Shown: positions 22,165-34,070 of the stretch, piece by piece | How the letters are laid out: each line of letters opens with the position of its first letter | Position numbering within the stretch: the stretch's first letter is position 1 | NCBI RefSeq assembly: GCF_020921035.1 | Contig: NC_063155.1 | Coordinates: forward strand, 28,327,294-28,391,293 | Reading direction: 5' to 3' | DNA length: 64,000 nt | DNA from: Rhodamnia argentea | Lineage: Eukaryota > Streptophyta > Magnoliopsida > Myrtales > Myrtaceae | Position numbers and translations under genes: made by a program | Notes under the pieces: generated by a model | The model's database searches: none | What the model was told of the DNA's origin: nothing | Seen by the model: only the letters and a program-made list of their open reading frames with translations

Positions 22165-22745
22165 ATGAAAAGGGCAAATTTGGAATAAGACCTTTTCCCA
22201 TCATTTTCTCTAATAAAATTCTGAAATAAAATTTTATTTTATATAAAAATCTGGAGTGGATAAATCATCTCAAATAAGACTTTAAAATGACCAAATCATC
22301 TCAAAGAAGAACTTTCGGCTGGCTGACAAGCTTATTACTACTCCAGCCGTCGGAAAAGGAATATATTTGGTTAAAAAAGAATCCTAAGTATATATTTTTA
22401 TTTTATTTTTAACTTTTCTTTCCTTTTCTTTTTTCCTCGTTCCTCCCTCGGGCCTCATCGATGGCCGACAGAGGTCACCGGCCTTAGGCGAGGGCTGCCC
22501 TCACCTGGCCTTGAGTCCAGCAAAGGGAAGGGAGAAAAAGATAAAAGAAAAGGAAAAAAGAAGAAAAAGAAAAATAATTCAAAAAGCAAATGACAAAAAT
22601 ACCCTTTGACCCGCTAGGTCATGCCCTTTTTGAAATTGATATCGCTGCTTCAAACGGCTTATTTGAAATAAAAACTACTTTATGCCCTTATTTTGAAAAA
22701 AAATGAATGCACTTCATATTCCTATTTGAAATTTTCCCTTAAATT
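22165..22745. mobile_element. MULE/MITE-like element with GC-rich core, copy A
   Basis: The right end TTTGAAATTTTCCCTT and the poly-pyrimidine / GC-rich / poly-purine layout match the element at 25367-25912. The core contains CCTCGGGCCTCATCGATGGC and GGCCTTAGGCGAGGGCTGC. The left limit is uncertain: AAGGGCAAATTTGGAATAAG at 22169 is the likely start. No coding capacity. It sits in the upstream region of the SET gene. Confidence 0.5.
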
Positions 22746-23593
22746 TACAACAATGGTAAAGTATGAAGGAACTTGAAACTTCATTTAATTTCGCAATAAT
22801 GATTAAAATTGGGTGTGTGTATATATAGGGAGCTGATTTGCCAACCGGCACATATTAGACATTATAAAGGGCTCGGATGAAACTTTTGTGCCCGTCTACG
22901 AGTGTGCCTCCAAAAGCTGGCCAACTTGATCAACCCAACTTGTCGACGAGTGCCTCCAAATTGATCGTGAATATTCCCCCCGCGAGGGGGGAATCGGCGC
23001 ATTGGACCTTCGCGACACTTCCTAATTGACCAAAAAAAATCCTACGTGGCATATTATATTAGAGACCCTTTTTGACTCTGCCACATTAACTAACTGCACT
23101 AATCTAATGGCACCACATTTTATTAGCATATCACCTTGACCAGCGAATCCGAGGAAATCCAATCAAGGCGTCGCGTACGAACCACGCGCAGAACATCCAT
23201 AATCCTTGATTTGGAAAACTCGTCGTGATCTCCAAAAAACAGTGTTGACCAACGAACAAAAAGTCAAGAGGAGGATCAAGACGCAGATGCTGTTTTGATG
23301 GAATTTGGGTTGGAAAGCCAAGCCAAAAGGGTTCCAAGAGCAAGAAGGAAGAAAACGAAACGGTGGTGTTCTCTGGAAATTTTTACATTTAGAGAAGGAT
23401 GAATCGAGTCCCATTAGAACTTGGAACATTATAGACAATTGCTCATGAAACCAAACACATTCGAGGACGAGAACTAACCCCTGTGACCCTCCAACAAACG
23501 AGGAGAGAAGATCCAGAGATGCAGAGCGAGAGAGAGAGAGAGAGATGGGTTCGTGGATTGAAACTCTCTCGATCGGTCCGTCTTCGCCATCTG
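22746..23593. other. Intergenic DNA and 3' UTR of the calmodulin-like gene
   Basis: AT-rich, no gene. A GA dinucleotide run at about 23526-23547 lies just beyond the calmodulin-like stop and is probably in its 3' UTR. Confidence 0.5.
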
Positions 23594-24175
23594 CTAATTG
23601 AGGTTGTTGTTGCCGGACGATGTGCCGTCGTAGCGCGAGCCCACCATCATCATCACCTTGAACTCCTCGAAGCTGATCATGCCGTCGCCGTCGCTGTCGA
23701 CGCCGCCGATCATCCTCCGGCACTCGGCGAGCGAGCTCTCCTCCCCGAGGCTCCGCAGGACCTTGTGCAGCTCCTCGGCGGTGATCGACCCGTTCCCGTC
23801 GATGTCGTACACGGAGAAGGCGTCCCTCAGGTTCTCCATCGCCTCGTCGGGGTCGACCCCCTTGGTGTTCAGCTCCACGAACTCGTCGAAGTCGATGAAC
23901 CCGTCGCCGTCGGAGTCGACCTCGCAGATCATCTTGGTCAGCTCCTCCTCCGTCTCCGGGTGGCCGAGGGAGCTCATGATGGAGCCCAGCTCGGACGCGG
24001 AGATCTTGCCGTCCCCGTTGGCGTCGAACTTCTTGAACACCTGCTCCAGCTCCTCGATCTGGGACCGCGAGCCCATCGACGAGGACCGCGACCCGAGCGG
24101 GGTGGCCAGCGCGGAGCCTCCCGTGGCCGACGGCGAAATGGGTTTCTTCCTTCGGAAGAGGGATCGGAGACCCAT
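23594..24175 (-). CDS. Calmodulin-like calcium sensor with four EF-hands
   Basis: Single exon, 193 aa, GC-rich at third positions compared with its surroundings. Four canonical 12-residue EF loops are visible: DANGDGKISASE (51-62), DSDGDGFIDFDE (87-98), DIDGNGSITAEE (124-135) and DSDGDGMISFEE (160-171). All have Asp at 1 and Glu at 12, so all four should bind calcium. A basic and Ser-rich extension of about 38 residues (MGLRSLFRRKKPISPS) precedes the first hand. The layout fits the intronless CML group close to CML25/26-type proteins, which decode calcium signals by binding target proteins. The extension may aid membrane or nucleic-acid contact; this is inference. The ATG at 24175 is chosen because the much longer open frame upstream is low-complexity and unlike the family. 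Confidence 0.93.
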   Translation of the reverse strand: MGLRSLFRRKKPISPSATGGSALATPLGSRSSSMGSRSQIEELEQVFKKFDANGDGKISASELGSIMSSLGHPETEEELTKMICEVDSDGDGFIDFDEFVELNTKGVDPDEAMENLRDAFSVYDIDGNGSITAEELHKVLRSLGEESSLAECRRMIGGVDSDGDGMISFEEFKVMMMVGSRYDGTSSGNNNLN

Positions 24176-24263
24176 GATCGGAACGGGCTCAACACGGCGA
24201 GAGGAAGCAAGAATCGGAATTGGGAATGCAACAAGAAACGGGTGGTGGCGAATTGGCGATCGA

Positions 24264-24289
24264 TCGTTCGTTCGTTCGTTCGTTCGTTC
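24264..24289. repeat. (CGTT)n microsatellite in the calmodulin-like 5' leader
   Basis: About six tetranucleotide units 90-115 bases upstream of the ATG at 24175, so probably in the 5' UTR or core promoter. A second run, GGTGCT hexamers, lies at about 24507-24535, and a CCCG run at about 24698-24713. Confidence 0.8.
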
Positions 24290-25366
24290 CTTGGGGAGCA
24301 GGTGGCTGTGGGGGTTAAAGAGGGGGCCGACGATTGATTTTCCGGGGTCGTTGAAGGGAATTGGTTGGGGGAGACAGAAAACAGAATCCACGATTGATGG
24401 GATTGGGTTCGTTTCGGTGCTGCGAACGGGGGGAATTGTGCGGTTTTGATACAGACTATCTTTGGAGGAGATTTTTCGCTCCCTTCTCGGTTTCTCTGCG
24501 TGTGTTCGTGCTGGTGCTGGTGCTGGTGCTGGTGATTGCACCACTAGATCTTTGGGGGGGGTGGGGGTTGAGATGATGAATCTGATATTACGTTCGTTCG
24601 TTCGTCCTGTCTTCACCATTAGATTATGTGGGTCCCGCATCAGCTCAACGGCTAAGATTAGAGTGGATTCGCGAGCTCTCGAAGCCCGTCCCTCCCGCCC
24701 GCCCGCCCGCCCGAATTTTCCTGTCATTTTAAATGGGTGACTTGAAATAGATGCCATGTCGAGCAAAGAGATTTGAAGTACTTAGAAAGGGCTACCTATA
24801 AAAGACACATCTTCTTCGAATTGACATAATTTGCATCTTGATACATAAGTTAGCCTTAATTCGTCACCGGATCCAAATTCGTTTCCCTCCCCCTTTCTTT
24901 CCCTATATGGCACTCTGCCCCCAACTCTCTCTCTCTCTCTCGATCGGCCCCTTAACAGCCGAGCAAGTCACACAATTTGGTGACTGGCCGACTTCAATCC
25001 CGACAAGGTCCGAGGTAGTAATCACTGTCAACCCTCTAATGCAGAGGATGGTTACCAAATGTTGTGGAAAAGAGTGAGTAAGTGAGATCACATTCAACAT
25101 TTTATAGCTTTCTTAAAACAATTTTAATATGTCTAACGCTATTTTTCTACGCATGCTTTGAAAATTATGCTCTTGAAAGAAAAAAGTCTTTTTAATCCGT
25201 GTTTGTTAGTCATGATTAGTAGAAAAGTGTTTCTTATATTCTATTTATGATAGATTGATTGCACACAAGAGATCAGAAACGAAAAAATTTCTCGAACATG
25301 GAAGTCTAAATCCTTCATAAATTTACTTAGCATTATTTTAGAATGAATTTTATCATTTCATTCACG
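24290..25366. other. Promoter region of the calmodulin-like gene
   Basis: GC-rich near the gene and AT-rich beyond 24740. Contains a short CT run near 24925-24941. No other gene recognised. Confidence 0.5.
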
Positions 25367-25912
25367 GAAAATTTCAAATAAAGACCTAAAATACCCTCAT
25401 TTTCTCAAATAAGGGTAAGAAGTAAACCGTATTTCAAATAAGGGTCTAAAGTCGTCATATTAGTCTAAAAGAAGGACCTAACCTACCGAAGGGCATTCTT
25501 GTCATTTAATTTTTATTTTCTCTTTCTTTTTTCCTTTTTTTCTATTTTTTTCTTCTCCTCTTCTTTTTCTTTTCCCCCCTTCCCTCCGCCGGACTCGGGC
25601 AAGGGTCGCCTCGCCAACCGAGGCTCGGTTCGCCTAAGGCCAGCGATAGCATGGGGAGGGAAGAGGGAAAAACAAAAAAGAAAAGAACAGCAAAACAATC
25701 AAAATATGAAAAATTATATGCATAGAATTTTTTTTATTAAAATACCCTTTCTTAGAGGGCGGAAAGAGTCACATGCTCACCAAGGCCAAAAGTCCTTATT
25801 TGAGATGATTCGGTTACTTCGGACTTTTATTTGGAATAAGATCCACTTCATTCTCTCATTTGAAAAAAATAAGGACACTCTAAGCCCTTATTTTTGAAAT
25901 TTTCCCTAAATT
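25367..25912. mobile_element. MULE/MITE-like element with GC-rich core, copy B
   Basis: The left end GGAAAATTTCAAATAAAGAC and the right end, whose complement reads GGGAAAATTTCAAAAATAAG, form terminal inverted repeats. Inside, a pyrimidine tract, a GC-rich core (CCGGACTCGGGCAAGGGTCG) and a purine tract follow. Same build as 22165-22745. No target duplication was recognised and no coding capacity seen. Confidence 0.55.
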
Positions 25913-26975
25913 TAACATGGACTCTTAAGCATTTAAAGTATTGCACAACATTTTTAACATTGTCGTAAATTTTAGCATCCGCTGATATTTCTTCCATTTT
26001 CGACGTTAGCACTTCCGCTTCCACATGTCAGACAACTGATGTCCGACGGGCACATAGTAATGCTGCAAGGGTTTGGGATTAGGGCAAAAGAAGTCTAGAA
26101 CAAAGCTATCAAGAAGCGTTTGGGGCTGCTGTTAGTCCTAGGGCTATGCCATCTAAGGAAACCTCTAATATTGGATGACGATAATATTAAGGAAGGTTGC
26201 CATTCGTGCTTGTCACACGCAGATTTTATAATTATGTCAAGTCGTGTCATTGGACAACGCTACTTTTTGTTAATTATGCTATAAAGTTCATAAATCTTGA
26301 ATTTGTGTCCTACCAGCGGAAGAGCCGATGGCCAATATGGAAAGAAATCGAACGCATGCTAAATTTGCAATAATGTTGTGTGCCTTTCGAGGCAGTTTAA
26401 AGTTCGTGCCAAATTTACGACAATAATAGATAAAGGTTGTGCAATATTTCGAGATGAATGAGTCCAGAGTTGAGATCTGGTCCATATTTGAACCATGTAA
26501 TTACTTATAAAGATCGAGAAAGATGGAGACCAGAGGGCGTGAGCAAGCCTATTATTATCACATGTACACATCAAACAGGCCATTCTTTTGGACTGGACGG
26601 GATGACTTCTTTAGATGTGCGCTTGTTCTGCATAACATAAGCACAAAGAATAGGCAATTAGGGAGGAGATACCTTAGTCAGACTAAGTAGAAACGTTCAA
26701 CATCAATAATCATATTCTACTCCGCTAAGCTTCAAAAGATTATGTTGAAACAAAGGCTGGCGACAACCAAGCAAGACAGCGACGCCATGAAACTTGTCAG
26801 CAGCATTCCAAAAACCTACTCCCTAAAATACGACGCAGCATTATGTGCCAGAAAATTAGCAGTCATCTCGTGAGGGGCCATTGTAATTTCCCCAGTAATT
26901 TGTTGTTTATATCAACAGTTGTACTCAGCTAAGTCCACCAACTTCATCTACTCATTTTGTATCGCAGGAGGGTAT
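25913..26975. other. Intergenic DNA left of the Copia element
   Basis: Several short open frames (for example 26288-26485 and 26359-26583 on -) have no family support. No repeat shared with the rest of the window was seen. Confidence 0.45.
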
Positions 26976-27717
26976 TGTTGAGAATTTTAGCGAATAAAAT
27001 GAACAAAGAAATCAGACTCTGAGGCGTGATAGCACTCTCTTTACGGAATTATTTGCCCCACAACATTGCTAATGGTTATCGGTAAAAATTTTATAGGATA
27101 CAACAGAGTCTCAAGCGAGAATATTGGACAGCAGTTTTAATATTTCTCCAAGAACTTTCTAGGAAACAATCGAAAACGAAGGTTCTACTTCTCTTGTTTG
27201 GAAAGAATGAAAATTGAAGAAGTTATGAACAAGCAAAATATTTGAATATATAATGAGAAAAGAACACACATTTTTGCTTCCGAAAAGGTGTTAATTCTCA
27301 CAAACCTTTTCATTGTTCGAAAATAATTTTTTTTTGGTCTAAAATTTGTAATTGTTTGTGTCTAATAATGGATAGTTCAAACATACCTCCTCATGTTCTA
27401 AACTATACACTCAACCACACATTTTCATATTTCAATCGGTAATTATTTCTGAACAGGTACAAAAACTTCATAAGTTACAAGAGTGTCTATTTGATAGTTA
27501 TGTCCGAATAGACACAATTTTTCAAAGGTTATAAAGTACCTTAGAAATAGCCGCTAATTGGATAGACACGACCTTTCAAAGGTTGTAAGAATGCCTTAAA
27601 AAATAACTATCAATTGAACAGATATACACTCGTGTCTTTTCATCAATTGAACGAATAAAATAACCGTCAAGTGGGACATGGCACCTCTTCGTTTGTTTTA
27701 AAAATAAACTACCACCA
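26976..27717 (-). repeat. Copia 3' LTR (742 bp)
   Basis: Aligns along its length with 32504-33341. It holds three units of an approximately 57-bp internal tandem repeat built around AATTGAATAGACACGACC-type phrases. Confidence 0.85.
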
Positions 27718-27994
27718 ATCCCCTACTTTGTTTCATGAGCTCTCTAGAAATTAACCCCAACTTTCGTAAGAAACGACAACATTTCTAAACTCATATGGGT
27801 GAAGTATTGCCATGTGTTTCTGTTACTAACAAACATGATACTAAATTTTATTATACTTCATTAAGAGTATAACTCAACCTCTAAAACGTAACAGGTAATA
27901 CCGACTTCTCATGGTCAGGCTAATGTCGGTATCAAACAATCACTTTCAGTAACTTATTTTTACTCATTAAACCTTATAGCTAGTAATGTGCTAA

Positions 27995-28369
27995 GGCTTA
28001 AGTATACTACAATTGCCAAAACTTGTGTACGGCGCTCACTTTACCGCCAAAAATTCCATAACGATCGCTTAAGTGCTAAATTTTTTGAAAAACAATCATT
28101 TTAATGCCAAACTTTCAAAACAATCCTTTAAGTGCCGGATGTTTTGAAAAACACTCACTTCAATGCCAACCCCTAAAAGTCACATCAGCTTAAATATTAG
28201 TAAAAAATAGACCCCCTCGAATTTTCGGCAAGTCACATCAGCTCAAATCGGAGTTGGCATTGAAGTGAGCGTTTTTTAAAAAAATTGACACTTAAGTGAA
28301 CGTTTTGAAAATTTTAGTACTAAAGTAAGTGTTGTATACAAGTTTTGACACTTATAATGTACTTTAGCC
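27995..28369. mobile_element. MITE nested in the Copia 3' region
   Basis: 375 bp with terminal inverted repeats. The left end starts GGCTTAAGTATACTACAATT and the right end, complemented, starts GGCTAAAGTACATTATAAGT. Similarity extends about 50 bases through CAAAACTTGT and CTTACTTTA. Flanks AATGTGCTAA (27985) and GATGTGTTAG (28370) agree at 7 of 10 bases, as an aged target duplication would. It lies between the pol end and the 3' LTR, so it inserted after the retroelement. A relative is at 48275-48600. Confidence 0.65.
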
Positions 28370-31300
28370 GATGTGTTAGTATTAAGTCGAGTTACCATTA
28401 TTGGTGATTTTAATCAAAGGATTCCAGCTCCATTTCTTTTGAGGTCACATTTACCATATCTCTTGGAAAAGCCTTTATAAAGGAATTGACCAAATTCTTA
28501 CTTGACTTCACGTAAACAATTGTTATGGTACCATCATGAGTCAATTGTTTCACATACTCATGTCTTACTGATATATCTAGATTTACCATTATAGATACTA
28601 CTATAAGTCTTTGTTAAAGTAGCTTGACTGTCACAATGAATAGAAATAGGAGGCACAATACTAGGCCATAATTTAATGCCCATCAATAAATTTCTTATTC
28701 ATTCAGCCTATTTCTCACTTGCTGCTAAATCAATAAATTTGGATTATATAGTTGAGTGAGTTATGCATATTTATCTCAAGAAACAGCACATCCATCTAAC
28801 GTGAAGATCCATCCATAAGTAAAATGTTTATCTCTCATTAGAAATCTAACTAGCACCAGTGTATCCTTCTAATACAACCGAATAATTGTTATAAAATAAT
28901 CCTAAATTTTTAGTTCTCTTAAGATAACAAAAAATTTTGGTGATGGCATTCCAATGTTCTAAACTTGGATTACTAGTGTATCTACTCAACTTACACACGA
29001 AAAATGCAATATCGGGTATAGTACAACGCATTGCATGCATTAAAGACCCTATAGTGCTCGCATATTCAAGTTATGCTACTGCTTTACCAGTATTATAATT
29101 TAAGTTGACACTGGTATCAAACAAAGTATTCATTTCTTTGAAATCACGATGTTCAAATTTACTTAACATCTTTTCAACGTAGTTACATTGACTCAAAGAA
29201 TAACCACCACTATGTTTTTTAACTTCATTGCCTAAGATAGTATCTACTTCACCCAAATCTTTTATTTTAAAGTTTGAAGTTAGATACTTATTAGTCTCAA
29301 TGACCCCACTCGTATTAGTTTCAAAGATAAGCATATCATCAACATATAAGCAGATTAAAACACCATAGTCTTTAGTGAATTTAGAATAAATACATTTATC
29401 AGTACTATTATGCTTAAAACCATTTGATAAAATAAATGAATCGAATTCTCCATGCCACTGCTTAGGTACTTGCTTAAGCCCATAAAGAGACTTAACTAAT
29501 TTACATATTTTCCTCTCATTTTCAAGAAGAACAAAACCCTGGTTGTTCCCTATAAATTTCTTCATTTAAATCTCCATTTAAGAAAGCTGTCTTGACATCT
29601 ATTTGACGAACTCAAAGGTCATAAATGGATACTAAAGCAAAAAGAATTCGAATAGATATTATACGTGCGACAAGAGCATACGTAACAAAATAATATATTC
29701 CTTCTTTTTGTCTATAACTCTTGGCTACTAATCTAGTCTTCAAAGCTTGGATAGAACCATCAAAATTGTATTTTCTCCTAAAAACTCATTTGCACCCAAT
29801 AAGTTTAGATAATTTTGGTAAGTCAGCTAATACCCAAGTATTATTGAACATAATTGAGTCTATTTCATCATCTATAGCTTCTTTCCAAAGAGAAGCGTCT
29901 TTAGAAGACATAGCATCACTAAAACTTTTAGAATTATCTTCTAAATTTAATACTAATGGATATTTATTTACCACACTATCGTTCATGTCTCCTTCGACAA
30001 GGAAAACACGAGTAATAAAGTCTGGACCTAAAGTCTTCGCTTTTCTTACTTTATTGCTTCGTCTAGGTTCAGTCATGTCTTTGGAATCATTTGTCTCTCA
30101 TGAGAATCTACGTGTGTATCTATGGATTTTGAATTATTCGTATCTTGCATTTGAGCACTATTCTCAATAATTTCAGAATTCGTAGAACATTTATTTTCAA
30201 AGAATTAATTTCTTGATTCTACGATGACGTTTCACTATAAATCAAGAAGCCCATAAGCTTTACTGATTTTAGCATATCTAATAAAGGCACTTTTGATAGC
30301 TCTAGGACCAAGTTTCGTCATCTTAGGGTCGGGTATTCTATAGTATGCTAAACACCCAACACTTTAAGATATGACATGTTTGATTTTCTACATTTCCACA
30401 ACTCTAAGGGCTGACGTTATTTCTTGTGGATGGTACTCTATTGTGAGTGTAACATGCAGCAAGCAATGTGTCTTCCCAGAGATAAATTGGTAGCTTCGAG
30501 TTCGAGAGCATACAATTGATCATTTCTCCTAAAGACATATTCTTTCTTTCAGCCAAATTATTTTATTGTGGAGTGTTTGGTGCTGAAGTTTGATGAATAA
30601 TACAATTTTCTTCACAAAATGCTGAAAAATTATTTAGGAAATATTCTCCTTCTCTATATAAATGAAAGATTTTAATTTTCCTTTCTAATTGATTTTCCAC
30701 TTCATGCTTATATTTCTTAAGCATGTTAAATGTTTTATCTTTTGATCTTACGAGATAAACATATAAATACCTACTACAATCATCTACAAAGGCAATAAAA
30801 TACCTTTTACCACCAAGTGTTAACATGCGTTGAATTCACACATGTCATTATGTACTAAATCTAGTAAATTCGAATTTCTCTTAACACTAGGAAATGATTT
30901 CTTTGTTAATTTGGACTTAGCACAGATTTCACATTCCTTCATTGCCGTCAAAGTTTATCAAATCTAACTTTTTCATGTTTAGTAAATAGCAAAAATTTAA
31001 ATGCGTTAATCTACTATGCCATAAATGAGGAAAATCAATAATATAAGTAGAAGACACGATATTATTATTGATGCTCAGTTGATACATGCCTTTGTTGGCG
31101 TAACCCTTTCCCACAAACAGTCCATTCTTCGATAGAATAACTTGTCGGACTCAAACAAAACTTGAAAACCTTTTTTACAAAGCAAATCAACAGCAACTAG
31201 GTTTCTCCCGACTTTGAGTACAAACAGTACATGGTTGAAATTCCCACAAATCACATATTCGAAGGATCGGATTGGAAAGGATAACGAGCTCTCCCCTTTC

Positions 31301-32503
31301 GGGGTAACCTTCTCTCTAGAAATAAAATCTAAAATGACTGTACCTTAGCCAGTAACCTTTGTAAAATCTTTATTTTCCATTTCGACCTCTTGAAGATGCA
31401 CTTCAATAGTCTTTTCAAAGTGCTTGAAAATTGATCAATCCTTGCATATATGCACCGTTGCACCAGAATCTACCCACCAAGTAGATTCAAAAGTGGCAGA
31501 ATTGATTTCAGAAACCATAGCCATAGAATCATGATTTTTCTCAGAGCTATTCATATTTGCAAACTTGGTTGAAACCATAGCCGCGTAGATCTCTTCAACC
31601 ATATTTGCATCTGTCTTTATTGTCGAAGTGTTCTTGTCTTTGAATGTGCTCTTGCGGTACCTACGCTTCTTTGCATAGTGGCCTTCTTTGTCACAAACAA
31701 AGGAATAACCTTTCTTCTTCCGCAGCTTCTTAAAATTGCATTCTCTCTTGCATTTCAAGTTTTGGTGGATTTTGGATTGAAATCCATTTTTCTCCACAGC
31801 ATTCACTTTGGTATCATACAAAACGGACTTATCACGTAAACGTGACTCTTCCTCAATGCGAAGATGTTTCTGTATTTGGTCCAAAATGATCTCCTCCGAC
31901 CCATGCAGCATCCTTTTTCCAATAATCTTTCCAACTTGGAGGCAATTTCGCAATAATTGCTCCAACTAGAAAGGATTCTGGAATATCCATCTTGAGGACA
32001 TGAATTTTATTTACCAGTACTTGCAATTCATGGACTTGCTCTAATAAAGGTTTAGTATTAATGAACTTGAAGTCAAAATACTTGACAATCAGATATTTGA
32101 TCATACATTCTTACTCCTTCGCTTTGTATTTGAACTCGAGAGCATTCCAAATTTCTCCGACAGATTTATCTCGGTGAACAAATCATATAGCCAATCGGAT
32201 AACACGTTCGTAACATGTCCTCTACAGAGCAATTCATCATCCTTACGTTTCTTCCTCTCCTTATTGACCCTTTCAACATCTATTGCACTAGGCTCTCCTC
32301 CTTCAATGGTAGGCGCTGAATCCGCTACAAGCATCAAATTGAGGTCGAGGATACAGGAAATCTTCAGGATAGTGAAGAGAAACATCATCTTGTCCCTCCA
32401 TTGAGCGAAATTGTTGGCATCGAATTAGTCCGGTTTCACCATATCCCGATTCATAACCTTCATTGATTCCGATTCCATTGTTCAAAGAATAATTCCTTAA
32501 AAT

Positions 32504-33341
32504 TGTTGAGAATTTGAGCGAACGGGATGAACAAATGAATTAGACTCTGAGACGTGATAGCATTCTTTTTAAGGAATTATTTGACCCACAACATTGCTAA
32601 TAATTACCAGTAAAAATCCTCCAAAATACAACGGAGTCTCAAACTAGAATATTAGATAGCAATTCTAATATTTCTCCAAAAACTCTCTACTAAATAATCG
32701 AAAACCAAAGATGTACTTCTCTTGTTTGGAAAAAAAGAAAATTGAAGAACAACTTATGAGCAATGAGCAAAATAATTAAACATACAATGAGAAAAGAATA
32801 CATCTTTTCGCATCCGAAAAGATATTAATTCTCATAAACCTTTTCATCGTTCGAAAACAGTTTTTTTTCTTTAAAATTTGTATATGTTCATGTCCAATAA
32901 CAAATAATTCAGACATACCTCTTCATATTCGAAACTATACATTGTTTTTGTTGGTCAAAAATGTTTGAAATTATACATTCAATCACACATTTTCATGTTT
33001 AAATCAATAGTTATTTCCGAACAGACACAAGAACTCCAAAGCTTACAATAGTGTCTATTTGGTAGTAATGTCCGAACAGACACAAACTTTTAAAGGTTAT
33101 ACAAATACCTTAGAAAATAACCGCCACTTGAATAGACAAGACCTCTCAAAAGTTATAAAAATGCCTTAGAAGTAACCCACCAATTGAATAGACATGATCT
33201 TTCAAAAATTGTAAGAATGCCTTAAAAAATAACTATCAATTGAACAAATACACTGATGTTCTTTCGTCAATTGAACAAATAAAATAAACATCCAGTGAGA
33301 TAAGACACCTCTTCTTTTATTTTACAAACAAGCTACCAACA
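32504..33341 (-). repeat. Copia 5' LTR (838 bp)
   Basis: Longer than its partner because it has a fourth unit of the approximately 57-bp internal tandem repeat (about 33055-33240) and a short extra stretch near 32945. Confidence 0.85.
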
Positions 33342-34070
33342 GGCAGCACTGGCTCAGAAGAGTAAATTACTTCTGATTCCACCGTACCAAAAGGATCATA
33401 TTTTGACGTTCGCCACCAAGCATGCAAAAATAGATTACCATCTGTCGATTCTCTATGGTATTTCCATTAAGACAAAGGAAAAGGAGAATCCAAAACATGC
33501 CAGACAAAAGCAGAAACGCACCTCCAAAAATAATCATAAATTAGTAAACCCGCTAGAAGTGTAGATAGGAAAAAAAAGCAACTTGACTGTTTAACATCTG
33601 ATTACAAGAATATTAACAAACAAAATGAACAACAATCACAGTACCCGTTGATTGCTTACATATACAAACTGCCCCCAGACAAAAAGATAAAAAAAAAATA
33701 TGTCAACTGATGGAAAACGAAGGCCAGAAAGCTACCCATAAAACAACACAACCACTGCCACTCAATACCCGATAAAAGGTTAGCCCAGCATCAATGCCTT
33801 TGTCCTTCTGTCTCATTCTCTAAGCAGATGAATAACATTCTAAGTTAGAAGCACACAAATATGATTCACTGTTTTGATCTCTTTATGACTCTCCTACACT
33901 TTACCAAATTCTATAGAGACAATGGCACCGGCATGACAGTTACAAACTTACAATCTTATAATCAACCTCTAAAGGGGTCGACGAATAATAAAAGAAAAAA
34001 AAAACCGAGGAACTCACAAACATAGCTTATGCCAACATGTTCCTTACAGCTCTTGCATATGGGCTTCTGG
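33342..34070. other. 3' flank of MAP70
   Basis: AT-rich, no open frame of note. The part next to 34070 is presumably MAP70 3' UTR. Confidence 0.5.

Larger units (their letters stand above)
26976..33341 (-). mobile_element. Degenerate Ty1/Copia LTR retrotransposon
   Basis: Fossil of about 6.4 kb bounded by two LTRs (26976-27717 and 32504-33341), both running TG to CA. Reading on the - strand, the parts come in Copia order. They are gag with a zinc-knuckle-like patch (about 32.1-31.5 kb), a protease patch with DSGATVHI (about 31.45 kb), GAG-pre-integrase and integrase (about 31.1-30.5 kb), reverse transcriptase with YVDDM (about 30.1-29.1 kb), and RNase H (about 29.0-28.45 kb). A purine-rich tract GTAGGGGA adjoins the inner edge of the 3' LTR. 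The element is broken, with well over five disruptions. The LTRs differ at about one base in six over their first 200 aligned bases, so the insertion is old. Flanking 5-mers GGTAT and GGCAG match only in part. Confidence 0.9.

Noticed and set aside
24176-24766. Long N-terminal extension of the calmodulin-like frame (nearly 200 codons)
   Set aside because: It is repetitive and low-complexity (from CGTT and TGCTGG repeats) and unlike any calmodulin-like protein; the start at 24175 fits the family.
33342-33346. Clean 5-bp target duplication for the Copia element
   Set aside because: The flanking 5-mers GGTAT and GGCAG agree at only three positions, so I do not claim one.
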